Below are positions 8,487-17,838 of a DNA stretch of 33,603 nucleotides, piece after piece. How positions within the stretch are numbered: position 1 is the first letter of the stretch; every line of letters begins with the position of its first letter. The position numbers and the translations under genes were made by a program. The stretch lies in contig JAAXXZ010000013.1 in the NCBI GenBank assembly GCA_013334245.1, positions 1-33,603 of the forward strand. The letters are read 5' to 3'. The notes beneath the pieces were generated by a model. It was not told where the DNA came from, made no database searches, and was given only the letters and a program-made list of their open reading frames with translations. The DNA is from Candidatus Moraniibacteriota bacterium (GTDB taxonomy: Bacteria; Patescibacteriota; Minisyncoccia; Moranbacterales; UBA1568).

Positions 8487-11009
8487 TCAGGCCAGGTCGG
8501 CTTCTTCGATCAGAAGGGTTCCTCCCCCGGACACCTCTCCCGAGATCACCTTTCGCGCGACCACGTCCTCGATATGGTCCTCGATATATCGGTTGAGCGA
8601 CCGCGCACCGAACACCGGTTCGTATCCCTTATGCACGATCGCCGACGGCACGTCCTGCGCGAACGTGACGGTGATGTTCTTCTGTTTGTGTATGCGCTCG
8701 GACAGCCGTTCCAGCTTTATGGAGACGACCTGTCCGAGTTCGCCGTCGTCCAACGGACTGAAGAAGATGATCCCGTCGAACCGGTTCATGAACTCCATCC
8801 GGAACGTACCGTTCTTGGCTATATCCGTAATGACCTCGTTTCTGGCCTGTTCCGGCGTTTCCCCGTGCCCGAGTAATTCGGAGATGAGCAGGGAACTCGC
8901 ATTCGACGTGGCGATGATGATGGACTTACGGAAATTGATCTTCTTTCCGAATCCGTCCGTCACGAACCCTTCGTCGAGCACCTGCAGGAACAGGTCGAGT
9001 GCCTTGGGATACGCCTTCTCGATCTCGTCAAGAAGCACGACGGAGAACGGATGTTCCTTCATCATGCCGGTAAGTCGTCCTTCGTCACGGGAAACACTCG
9101 AGCCGATAAGTCTCTCCACCGCGTCCGCGGCCTGGTATTCGCTCATATCAAGCCGGACCATGCGTTCCTCGTCGCCGAAATACGCCTCCGCCAAGGCTTT
9201 GGCCGTCTCGGTCTTCCCGACGCCGGTCGGCCCGAGGAACAGGAACGACCCGAGCGGTCGCTTCGGGTTCCCGAAACCTGCCCGGGCACGGCGAAGCGCC
9301 TCCGAAACCTGACGCACCGCTTCCGACTGGCCCACGACACGCTTGTGGAGAACCTCCTCGAGCCGAAGCAGTCGGTCCTTCTCGTCTTCGGCCAGCGCTC
9401 CGACGGGAACGCCGGTCTTCATGGCAACGAACGACGAAACCGTTTCCGGCGTTATGAACGGACCATCCGGTTCGCCCTGCCAATGAAGGAACGTCTCTTG
9501 CATAAGATCCAACGCCTTTTCGGGATATGGGACATCCCATTCGTACTGACCGGAAAGTTCGACGATGGACTGAAGCGCCTTCCAGGTGAAGACGGGCTCG
9601 AATCGTTCCGTCGCAACGAGCACGTTGAGCATGATGCGGAGCGTATCGCCGGCATCCGGCTCGCGAAGATAGACGGACTCGAAAAACTTCAGAACCTGCT
9701 CGTCCCGATGTGCCAACGTGTTGTACCGCCCGTTTCCGATGGTACCGATGACGCGGAACGACGGTGAAGCGAGAAACTCGGAAAAGATCGGCGCAAGGTT
9801 CGGTCGACCCGATTCCCCTCCCAGAAACACGTCCACGTTCTCAAGGACGAGAACCACGTTCCCCGCGTTCGCCGCCTCGTAAAAGAGCGACCGGATGAAG
9901 TTGTCGAGATCGAGACCCCGATTGACGGCGTCGCCGATCGCCACGCCGAGATCGAGCAGCAGCAGCCGCAGATGGCCGAATTCCGGAAGATCCCCTTCGC
10001 GTATCTTTCGCGCGAGCGCATGCACGAACGTTTTCTTCCCGATGCCGGGATCGCCGATCAGCAGGACGTTGTTCTGTCCGGGTCGCCGCATGACCAGCGT
10101 CGCGAGACGGAACTCGTCGTCCCGACCGAAGAGATGCGACTTCGAATATTCGGACCGATCCCCCTTGGAAAGGTCGATGCTGTACCTATCGAGATGGACC
10201 GTGAACCCGTATTGCCAGCCGCGACCGATCGGAACGGTCTTGCGCAGATTCTCCCAGAGGAACGGCTGATGTTCCTTCGCGCGGAATTCCGCCGCCAGAG
10301 TCTCGTAGGCGACGATCTCGTCGAACGTCTCGTTCGGGATATTCAGTTCCGCGAGACGCTTGGCAAGGGATTCGTCGCTCATCCAGTCGTCCGAGCGGAA
10401 CGAATCGGAAGAAATCCCGAGCCTCGCCAAAATACGGGGAAACCATTCCGACGAAAACAATTCCTTCCGATCGTGCGGCAGAACGATTTCCTCTCCGCGG
10501 AAGAGAACGATGAAAAGCGGGAAGAGCACCGACGGCGCCGCGACAAGCACGGCAATCGATTCGGCGGTCCCAAGCCTTCCATAAAGGACGAGTGACGCCG
10601 AAAGCCAAAGGAATATCGGAATGCCCAGAAACCAACCGGGAACGGCAAGCACCCCGACGACGACGGCGAGCGAAAGGAGGGCGGCACCGAACGCCAGAAC
10701 GCCCACACGGACGATGAGACCCATGACACGTGAAAAGACGTTCATGAGAAGCCGATTCAGCGTCTTCCCGATCTCGAGTCCGACCCAGTCTTTCGGAGAG
10801 ATGTCACGTTTCCAAGGAGAAATGAGCGTCGAGGACAATTCGGCGAAGTTGAATCGTCTGACCAGGTACAGAAGGATGTTTTTCCACGCGAAAATCAGGA
10901 GCCGCGGGCCCTTCACGAGATACCAGGAAAGCAGTGCGAATGGGAACATGATGATTGCTGTCGAAACGACACACGAACCGTTGCGTGCGACGGTACCCTT
11001 ATATCCCAT
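8487..11009 (-). CDS. Membrane-anchored Clp/Hsp100-like AAA+ ATPase (multi-TM N-terminus, two AAA modules)
   Basis: Several N-terminal hydrophobic segments; D2 Walker A GPTGVGKTE and Walker B VVLLDEIEKA intact, sensor-2 GARSLNR. ATG at 11009 (MGYKGTV) has GAAGGT upstream. Confidence 0.85.
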   Translation of the reverse strand: MGYKGTVARNGSCVVSTAIIMFPFALLSWYLVKGPRLLIFAWKNILLYLVRRFNFAELSSTLISPWKRDISPKDWVGLEIGKTLNRLLMNVFSRVMGLIVRVGVLAFGAALLSLAVVVGVLAVPGWFLGIPIFLWLSASLVLYGRLGTAESIAVLVAAPSVLFPLFIVLFRGEEIVLPHDRKELFSSEWFPRILARLGISSDSFRSDDWMSDESLAKRLAELNIPNETFDEIVAYETLAAEFRAKEHQPFLWENLRKTVPIGRGWQYGFTVHLDRYSIDLSKGDRSEYSKSHLFGRDDEFRLATLVMRRPGQNNVLLIGDPGIGKKTFVHALARKIREGDLPEFGHLRLLLLDLGVAIGDAVNRGLDLDNFIRSLFYEAANAGNVVLVLENVDVFLGGESGRPNLAPIFSEFLASPSFRVIGTIGNGRYNTLAHRDEQVLKFFESVYLREPDAGDTLRIMLNVLVATERFEPVFTWKALQSIVELSGQYEWDVPYPEKALDLMQETFLHWQGEPDGPFITPETVSSFVAMKTGVPVGALAEDEKDRLLRLEEVLHKRVVGQSEAVRQVSEALRRARAGFGNPKRPLGSFLFLGPTGVGKTETAKALAEAYFGDEERMVRLDMSEYQAADAVERLIGSSVSRDEGRLTGMMKEHPFSVVLLDEIEKAYPKALDLFLQVLDEGFVTDGFGKKINFRKSIIIATSNASSLLISELLGHGETPEQARNEVITDIAKNGTFRMEFMNRFDGIIFFSPLDDGELGQVVSIKLERLSERIHKQKNITVTFAQDVPSAIVHKGYEPVFGARSLNRYIEDHIEDVVARKVISGEVSGGGTLLIEEADLA

Positions 11010-11037
11010 TCTACCTTCGGCACCCCGCTTTTGCAAA

Positions 11038-11066
11038 TTGAAAGGACTGCCGTTTTCGGATATACT
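11038..11066 (+). promoter_or_regulatory. Sigma70-like promoter TTGAAA-17-TATACT
   Basis: Near-consensus hexamers at 17-bp spacing, 10 bp upstream of the ATG at 11076. Confidence 0.7.
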
Positions 11067-11075
11067 GGAGTCATT

Positions 11076-12839
11076 ATGAGACAAGGCACCGACTTTCACG
11101 AAGCCACCGTCCGCTATTCACTCGTCGCGCTCGGATTCGTCGTTTTTTTGTGGTCCACATACGCGTTCGCGACAGTGGGCGTTTTTTCGCACGCGGTCGT
11201 GATGTCGCTTGCGCTCGCCGCGTCTGTGGCACTCGCGATACTCCTTTTCCGCTGGCTTGCAGCTGAATCGCTCGTCGCGCGAGTCATATTCCTCCTCACA
11301 ATCGCATGCTCCGCGATTCTCCTGACCGGTACCAGCCCATCCATATATTCCGGTCGCGACCAGGGGTCGATCGCGGAAGCGGCTATAGAACTTTCCGAAA
11401 ACGGGCGTTTCGCGTTCTCCTCATCCTCGACGGAAACGTTCTACACGCTCTATGGCCGAGGTAAAGCCCTGAACTTCCCGGGTTTCTTCTATGGTACGGA
11501 CGGTTCCCTTCGCTCGCAGTTCCCGGGAAGCTACGTCGCGTGGGTCGGACTGTTTCATTCTCTCTTCGGACTATCGGGACTGATGACGGGAAACGGGGTG
11601 CTCCTGATACTTTCGCTGCTCACGATATTCGCGATCGTCAGGAACCTCGCGGACGAAGTCACCGCATCCGGGGCCTTTCTCGTCGCGGCGACCTCGTTCA
11701 TTCCCGCGTGGTTCGCGAAGTTCACACTGACCGAAAATCTCGGCCTCTTCCTGTTCCTCTCCCTCACGCTCGCTACCGTGCTCTTTCTGCAGTCACCCCG
11801 CAGGACGTTCTTCCTCACCGCACTTTTTTCCGCCATCCTTCTCGCCGTAACGCGGATCGAGGGCCTGCCGATTCTCGCGATTTCGATCGGCCTGCTCTTC
11901 GCGTCAAAACCGGCGAAATCTTTCCCGTTTTCACGATCGGTCATGACGAGATCCGCGACGCTTGTCGGAACGGCGGCAATCCTGATACTGGATTTCCTCG
12001 GAAACGTTACGCGGTACGCGTCCATCGCGAAGGCGCTGCTTCGTACCACGTCCGACTCCACTCCGGTTTCGATGCCGGGGTCCGACCTGATTACCGGCGC
12101 CGTCGCACTCTGGAGACTTTTCCTCCCGTACGGCCTCTTACTGACGATTCTTCTCGGCCTCGTCGGCATAGTCTTCCTTCTCGTCAAAAAAGACCGCATC
12201 GGGATCATCCCGGCGTTGCTCGCCCTTCCGACATTCCTCTATCTTATCGACCCGAACATCTCGTCGGACCACCCATGGATGCTCCGGCGGCTGATGTTCT
12301 CCGTGTGGCCGGCGTTGCTCATCTCGTTTTCGGTCGCGTCGACATCATTATTTTCCGAAAAAAACGAACTCGGAAGAAAAATCGTCATCGCGATCATGGT
12401 ACTCGTCGCGATCGTCGGTGCCGTCCCGACGATTTCCGTCCTCGGATTTTCGGAAAACCGAAAACTCCTCGAAGAAACGCGGCGCCTCGCCGACGCCGTC
12501 GGCCCGCGCGACCTTATCCTCGTCGACCGGGAGGCTACCGGAGACCCCTATGCTATCCCTGCGGGTCCGCTCCGTTTCCTGTTCGGAAAAAACGCGGCCT
12601 ATTTCTTCAACCCCGACGACTTTGCGAAAATACCGAAAGACCGGTACGATCACATATACCTGCTCGCTCCGGTCGACGGTTTCGAAAGGTGGAGCAGCCT
12701 GCCAGCCTCCTTCTCGCTCATTTCCGTATACTCGTTCGAAACGGAAAGGCTCGGGCCGCTTCCGCTCGACGATCCGACATTCCCGGATAAGACGTCCGCG
12801 ACGACCGATTCCCTTCTGTTCTCACTCGACCCGCTATGA
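11076..12839 (+). CDS. Multi-TM membrane protein, GT-C/PMT-like glycosyltransferase
   Basis: About 11 hydrophobic segments; luminal loop YSGRDQGSIAEAAIELSENGRFAFSS... SQFPGSYVAWVGLFHSLFGLSG. SD-like GGAG before ATG 11076. Confidence 0.75.
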   Translation: MRQGTDFHEATVRYSLVALGFVVFLWSTYAFATVGVFSHAVVMSLALAASVALAILLFRWLAAESLVARVIFLLTIACSAILLTGTSPSIYSGRDQGSIAEAAIELSENGRFAFSSSSTETFYTLYGRGKALNFPGFFYGTDGSLRSQFPGSYVAWVGLFHSLFGLSGLMTGNGVLLILSLLTIFAIVRNLADEVTASGAFLVAATSFIPAWFAKFTLTENLGLFLFLSLTLATVLFLQSPRRTFFLTALFSAILLAVTRIEGLPILAISIGLLFASKPAKSFPFSRSVMTRSATLVGTAAILILDFLGNVTRYASIAKALLRTTSDSTPVSMPGSDLITGAVALWRLFLPYGLLLTILLGLVGIVFLLVKKDRIGIIPALLALPTFLYLIDPNISSDHPWMLRRLMFSVWPALLISFSVASTSLFSEKNELGRKIVIAIMVLVAIVGAVPTISVLGFSENRKLLEETRRLADAVGPRDLILVDREATGDPYAIPAGPLRFLFGKNAAYFFNPDDFAKIPKDRYDHIYLLAPVDGFERWSSLPASFSLISVYSFETERLGPLPLDDPTFPDKTSATTDSLLFSLDPL

Positions 12840-14002
12840 TCCTCTTCCGACCCTCCACGATCGTACCGGAACGATTTCGGTCCCGATACCGGCTGCTGCG
12901 CATTGCGCTGTTCGCTTCGTTCATCGTGGGAGCTTTCCTGTTCGCCTATCGGACGCTTTTTCCCTCACAAGAGTTTCTCTTCTCATTCAGCAACCCGGAA
13001 ACGGCGAAGAACACGCTCGAGGATCCCGTCGGGACCGACGGCACTTCACTTCGGAAGGGCCGGGTCGCGGCAGGCCAGACACTCCGTACCTTCGCAGGGA
13101 CGGTCGGTTCGTTTTCGTCCGCAAAAGTCAGGATCGTCCTTGAAAAGGATTCCCCCATCCCTTCCGACGGCAACCTGCGCATCTCGCTTCGAAAATCCTA
13201 TCGTTCATATTTCTTACCGGAAGGAGATCCCATACGTGTCATCCCGAAAGAACGGGGTCTCTCCGTGAACGGTGTCCCCTATCTTTTCCTGACGGACAAA
13301 CTGTATCCATTCGTCTCGGAGAGAGCTGCCGTCTCGCGCTTTCCGAAAGAAAAGATCCTCGCGGCCAGTGAGGAACTGCTGACGATATTCCCTCCGCAGG
13401 AATCGGGTGCCGGATTCCGGACGGGCGCCCTGCTTTCGGACGCGCAGGGCGTGTACGTCGTCGGCGGCGATACGAAGGCACACCCCATCGGCAGTACCGA
13501 GATCTTCGAGACGCTCGGATTCCACTGGAACGATGTCATCCCCGTCAGCGAGGAGGAGCTTGGATTTCATAAGCGGGGCAAGATCTTCCTCTTTGACGCC
13601 GCCCAGCCGGACGGCACCGTCTTCCACGACACCATGAAAAAGGGGTACTCGATCGTTCAAGACGGTATGCTCCTCCCGATCGAAAACCGAGAGTATCTCG
13701 ATTCGCTTCTCAAGGTGACCACGCCGATTGACGCGTCATCGAACTCACTCTCCATCGCCGCCACCTGCGTTCCCGAACGGACATTCTTTTCGTTCCTCAA
13801 TCCGAACTATGCCTGCGACGTGTCGCTCGATACCCTGAAATCGTTCCCGGGTGGAAGTTTTTCCGTCAGCCTGGACTCGAAGTCCGATCTTCATGCGGCA
13901 TCGTTGACGACCACGTTTTCGACGAAACCGGACCGAAGCAACTTTTCGCTCTTCCTACGCCAGATACGCGACCGATTCTCCGCCGCATACGGGAAACGAT
14001 GA
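12836..14002 (+). CDS. Hypothetical protein with single N-terminal TM
   Basis: ATGA overlap with the preceding gene (translational coupling); extracytoplasmic beta-rich domain. Confidence 0.75.
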   Translation: MILFRPSTIVPERFRSRYRLLRIALFASFIVGAFLFAYRTLFPSQEFLFSFSNPETAKNTLEDPVGTDGTSLRKGRVAAGQTLRTFAGTVGSFSSAKVRIVLEKDSPIPSDGNLRISLRKSYRSYFLPEGDPIRVIPKERGLSVNGVPYLFLTDKLYPFVSERAAVSRFPKEKILAASEELLTIFPPQESGAGFRTGALLSDAQGVYVVGGDTKAHPIGSTEIFETLGFHWNDVIPVSEEELGFHKRGKIFLFDAAQPDGTVFHDTMKKGYSIVQDGMLLPIENREYLDSLLKVTTPIDASSNSLSIAATCVPERTFFSFLNPNYACDVSLDTLKSFPGGSFSVSLDSKSDLHAASLTTTFSTKPDRSNFSLFLRQIRDRFSAAYGKR

Positions 14003-14057
14003 CAAAGGACATCCGGGCAATGTCGGATACGGCACCGCCACACATACCGAAACGTCT

Positions 14058-14540
14058 ATGAAAAAGTCAGACGCGAAGAAAATATCCGGCCGCGCACGAA
14101 CACGGTTCGTACGGGTTCGAAACTTTCTGACGGCAACCCGCGAAAACGCGGCGTCGAAGGTACGGCCCGCGTTTCCGGTCCTGTACGCGCTTTTGTTGGA
14201 AACGACGGAGCTCGGCCTGTTCGCGTTCGTCGGACTCCTTACGATTGAGGCCGTGTTACCGGGAATCATCAGCATGCGCCTCAATATGTCTCTGCCATTC
14301 GCGGGAATCCTGATCATTTTTGCCGCGGCCGCGGCACTCGGAAGACGACTCGGGATCTCGTTCCCATTCGCTCCCGACAAAAAGAGTCCCCTGACCTGGA
14401 TCGGCATTTCCTGGCTCGCGTTCCTCCTGACCCTCTCGACGATACGCTTTCCCTACTGGTCCATACCGATCATCGTCGGCGGCATGTTCGCTGCCGCCCA
14501 CCTGTTCTGGAAACTGCTGTTCCGATCGGAAAAGATATGA
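14058..14540 (+). CDS. Small integral membrane protein of unknown function
   Basis: Three or four hydrophobic helices; ATGA overlap with the next gene. Confidence 0.7.
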   Translation: MKKSDAKKISGRARTRFVRVRNFLTATRENAASKVRPAFPVLYALLLETTELGLFAFVGLLTIEAVLPGIISMRLNMSLPFAGILIIFAAAAALGRRLGISFPFAPDKKSPLTWIGISWLAFLLTLSTIRFPYWSIPIIVGGMFAAAHLFWKLLFRSEKI

Positions 14541-14944
14541 AGGAGAGCATATCTGCCGTCGTCGCAGTCATCGAGCACAACGGTATGGTTCTCGTCGGGC
14601 GGAAGCGAGCCGAACCGAACCATGTCTTCGATGGCGCCTGGCATATCCCTGGCGGAAAGGTCGAACGGGACGAGACCGACGAACAGGCACTCCTCAGGGA
14701 GATGAACGAGGAGACCGGCCTTACGATATCCGTGCGTCGCTTCCTCGGGACAAGAACCGACACGACGAGCGGTGCCGTTGTCAGATGGTACCTGTGCTCT
14801 CCCGTGTCCGGTGAGGCTGGCGCCGGAAGCGATCTCGAGGAACTCAGATTCGTACCGAGAACGGCCGTCCGCGACGTCTGCGATCCGAAGGCGGTCGCCC
14901 TCTGGCCGAACGAGGTGGCCGCGTACCTCAACCCCCCGAAGTGA
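14537..14944 (+). CDS. NUDIX hydrolase
   Basis: NUDIX box GGKVERDETDEQALLREMNEETGL (GX5EX7REUXEEXGU). Confidence 0.93.
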   Translation: MKESISAVVAVIEHNGMVLVGRKRAEPNHVFDGAWHIPGGKVERDETDEQALLREMNEETGLTISVRRFLGTRTDTTSGAVVRWYLCSPVSGEAGAGSDLEELRFVPRTAVRDVCDPKAVALWPNEVAAYLNPPK

Positions 14945-14954
14945 CGCGAAACAT

Positions 14955-15806
14955 ATGACCGCATTGATCAGCTACCTCTATTATTTCGTGGCCGCAAGCG
15001 CCTCCCCGCTGCAACGGCGTTGGTTGGCTTCGAAAAAGAACGCCGACAACACCGGTCAGATCCACTTCGCCTTTCAGGTGACATCCGTGACCGTTCTCCT
15101 GAGCCTGTCGCTTCCGTTTTTCCAACCGTTCCGATTCGAGGGATCGCCCTTGACGCTGACGCTTCTCACCGCGCTCGCCGGGATGTTCGGTGCCGGCTTT
15201 TTCGTCAGTTCCTTTACCGCACAAAAGCACGTCGAAGCCGGAGTCTCGACCCTGGTAAACAATATCTACACGCCGGTCACAATCGTTCTCGCGTCGTTAT
15301 TCCTGAGCGAGCGCCTTACACGGATGCAGGTGCTGGGCACAGTGCTCCTGTTCGTCGGAATGGTGGTCGTATCCAAAAAGCACCGCATCGGAACGTTCCG
15401 ATTCGACAAGTATTTCCTCCTCATGGTCCTCTCGGGCATAACGCTCGGCATTTCCCTCACCGCCGAACGCGCGCTTCAAAAAATGACCGGATTTTCCGCC
15501 GGAACGATACTTTCGTGGTGGGCTCAGTGTGCTTTCCTCGGAATCGCGGCATTCATCGCCAAGGAAAAAAGTCCCTATTCCAAAAAAGACATAACGATTA
15601 CGGGAAGTCTGCGGTTCCTTCAGTCCCTTTCGTGGGTCATCCTCCTGTTCGCCGTCGGTAACCTCAGTCTTGTTTCCGCAGTCACGACGTTCAAGGTCGT
15701 CATCATATTCGTTTTCGCCGCGATCTTCCTTAACGAGCGTGAAGACCTGGTCCGCAAAATCATCGGGAGCCTCGTTTCGGTCGCCGGACTGCTGCTGATG
15801 CGGTAG
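14955..15806 (+). CDS. EamA/DMT-family transporter
   Basis: Ten hydrophobic segments in two repeats, ...PVTIVLASLFLSERLTRMQVLGTVLLFVGMVVV... and ...VVIIFVFAAIFLNEREDLVRKIIGSLVSVAGLLLM. Confidence 0.88.
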   Translation: MTALISYLYYFVAASASPLQRRWLASKKNADNTGQIHFAFQVTSVTVLLSLSLPFFQPFRFEGSPLTLTLLTALAGMFGAGFFVSSFTAQKHVEAGVSTLVNNIYTPVTIVLASLFLSERLTRMQVLGTVLLFVGMVVVSKKHRIGTFRFDKYFLLMVLSGITLGISLTAERALQKMTGFSAGTILSWWAQCAFLGIAAFIAKEKSPYSKKDITITGSLRFLQSLSWVILLFAVGNLSLVSAVTTFKVVIIFVFAAIFLNEREDLVRKIIGSLVSVAGLLLMR

Positions 15807-15822
15807 GTTTTCCGACCCCCGA

Positions 15823-16938
15823 TCACCCCCTGATACAGTCGAGTGTTTTCTCCGCGCAGCGATCCCACGAAAACAGCTTGACCCGTTCGAGACCCTTTTG
15901 CCGAAGATCTTCCCGAAGCGCTTCGTCCGTCCACAGCATCGACAGCTTCTCCGCGATATCGGACTCACTGCGCGGATCCGCATACAGCGCCGCCTCGCCG
16001 CCGACCTCGGGCAGGCTTGAGGCGTTTCCCAATAACGCCGGCGTTCCGGAAGCGAACGCCTCGAGCGCCGGCAGACCGAATCCCTCGTACAGCGATGGGA
16101 ACGCGAAAAATCTTGCATTCCTGTACCAGACGGGCAACTCCCGAAACAACGCCTTACCTGTCCGGACGATGTCTTCCGCGAACGGACTCCGGTTCATACG
16201 ATCGAGTATGGCATCCGACAGCCATGCCTTCTCCCCGACGATGACAAGCTTCATGTCCGGATGATGTAACTTCGCCGACTCGAATGCGGATACGAGACGG
16301 ACCAGGTTCTTACGGGGTTGGATCGCACCGACATAGAGAATATACGAACCGGAGGTCAGTCCGTAGTGACCGAGGAGCGCGTCGCGCTCGTTCTCTGGCG
16401 GCTCGGCAGCGAAGAAATCGGCGTTCACGCCGTGATGTATGACCCGTATTCTTGAAGACGGAAGATCGGGGAAAAATCGGATGAGGTCGAGCTTGGTCGC
16501 CTCGGAAACGGCAATGATGCGCGATGCCTTTCGGACCGTGACCCCCAGAAGCAGGTTCAGCTTCGCGCGGGACGAGGCCGGAAACGTCTTGGGAAAATGA
16601 CGGAACGCGAGATCGTGTACCGTCGCGATTACTTCCGTTCCTTCCGGAGTCGCGACCGGGACCGCTTGAAGAGGAATGAACGCCCTATCCGGGCGGATAT
16701 CAAACAAGGCCTTCGCGAACGCGGTCTGCATCCACATGCGGTCACCGGGCAGAACGCGGAAATCGTAATTCGGAAAGGAAGGGGGCGTGAGCTCGGGATT
16801 GAACGAACCCCGATGGCAGATCAGGAAGCGGTCCGATTCCGATATGGTTCCGAATCGTCTCAGGAGCTCCAAAAGATACACCCGGGTCCCATCCACCCGT
16901 GTCGCGTCCAAATCGGCCGCCTGAATGGCAATCTTCAT
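15823..16938 (-). CDS. Glycosyltransferase family 4 (GT1-like)
   Basis: ILYVGAIQPRKNLVRLVSAFESAK; FFAFPSLYEGFGLPALEAFASGTPALLGNASSLPEVGGEAALYADP. Confidence 0.93.
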   Translation of the reverse strand: MKIAIQAADLDATRVDGTRVYLLELLRRFGTISESDRFLICHRGSFNPELTPPSFPNYDFRVLPGDRMWMQTAFAKALFDIRPDRAFIPLQAVPVATPEGTEVIATVHDLAFRHFPKTFPASSRAKLNLLLGVTVRKASRIIAVSEATKLDLIRFFPDLPSSRIRVIHHGVNADFFAAEPPENERDALLGHYGLTSGSYILYVGAIQPRKNLVRLVSAFESAKLHHPDMKLVIVGEKAWLSDAILDRMNRSPFAEDIVRTGKALFRELPVWYRNARFFAFPSLYEGFGLPALEAFASGTPALLGNASSLPEVGGEAALYADPRSESDIAEKLSMLWTDEALREDLRQKGLERVKLFSWDRCAEKTLDCIRG

Positions 16939-16942
16939 ACGA

Positions 16943-17638
16943 TCATTTTATGACGGTCCCGGCGAATGTTTCTCCCGCCAGATACCGCGATACATTGCCA
17001 AGATCGCTTCCGGACATGATGGCGACTTCCATACCTTCTTCCTCGGCCAGCTTGGAGGCGATGGGATCGAACGGGGAATTCATTCCGGGATTCCATTCGT
17101 CACCAGAGAGTGCGCGGAACTCCGGCCAGGTCATTTTCTCGAACTTTTCGGCATCGGGATGCTCCCGAGGATCCCGATCGTACACGTAATCGATATTGGA
17201 CAGGTTCACGATGCGGTTTACGTCCAGATACTTTCCCAAGAGCGCCGCATCATAATCGGTGGAAAATCCAGGTCTCCATCCGGCGGCTATCAGCACCGGG
17301 CTTTTGGCTACATAGAAATCCTCCAAATCATGCGGATTCGTATTGATGCGCGGATACGCATGCTCGCGAAGGACGGTCCGAAGCAAGTGCGCGTTGAGAC
17401 GAGTCGAATGGATGCCGAGCCAGTCCTTGTCCTCGTCGGAAACCGGTGCCGCCTCGCCCGCCGCCTCGATATAGGCGCGCGCTGTCCTTCCACCGCCCGT
17501 AACGATGATGAACGTCCTCCCCTTCCCGATCTCGTCCATTATGAATTCCTTGAACGACCTCAGAAACCCCCAGTCGATTCCGTCCGGGACGATGAGGGAT
17601 CCGCCGAGGGAAATGATGACGCGTTCGGAATGATTCAT
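16943..17638 (-). CDS. UMP-kinase-like protein (amino-acid-kinase family, archaeal-type)
   Basis: RVIISLGGSLIVPDGIDWGFLRSF, VTGGGRTARAYI, NLSNIDYVYDRDPREHPDAEKFEKMTW, GMNSPFDPIASKLAEEEG. Confidence 0.8.
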   Translation of the reverse strand: MNHSERVIISLGGSLIVPDGIDWGFLRSFKEFIMDEIGKGRTFIIVTGGGRTARAYIEAAGEAAPVSDEDKDWLGIHSTRLNAHLLRTVLREHAYPRINTNPHDLEDFYVAKSPVLIAAGWRPGFSTDYDAALLGKYLDVNRIVNLSNIDYVYDRDPREHPDAEKFEKMTWPEFRALSGDEWNPGMNSPFDPIASKLAEEEGMEVAIMSGSDLGNVSRYLAGETFAGTVIK

Positions 17639-17838
17639 AGGTCAGTGATCAGTCAACAGTCAGCATGAAACAACGGACGGAGGACCCAATTCTATCACCA
17701 CAATTTCCGAATGTGGCACAAGCGGATATGAATCGGTGATACTCCGAAGAAATTAAAGCTCTGGTCCCTGCTTTCCTCATCAATTTCTTTCTCCTTGTCG
17801 TTTTCTGATGGCCGTAACTTCTATCTGTTATGTGTTAT

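Noticed and set aside
8487-11009. Second copy of clpB
   Set aside because: Lacks the N-domain, M-domain and both pore motifs and has an N-terminal membrane region; not an ordinary ClpB paralog.
11540-12790. 416-aa + strand ORF inside the GT-C-like gene
   Set aside because: Out-of-frame overlap; Arg/Pro-rich with no recognisable motif, whereas the main frame encodes clear TM helices behind a good promoter.
12836-12839. Recoded TGA (Gracilibacteria/Absconditabacteria-type code 25)
   Set aside because: TGA ends several well-formed genes at overlaps (e.g. ATGA at 12836-12839, 14537-14540, 27859-27862), so it is a stop here.
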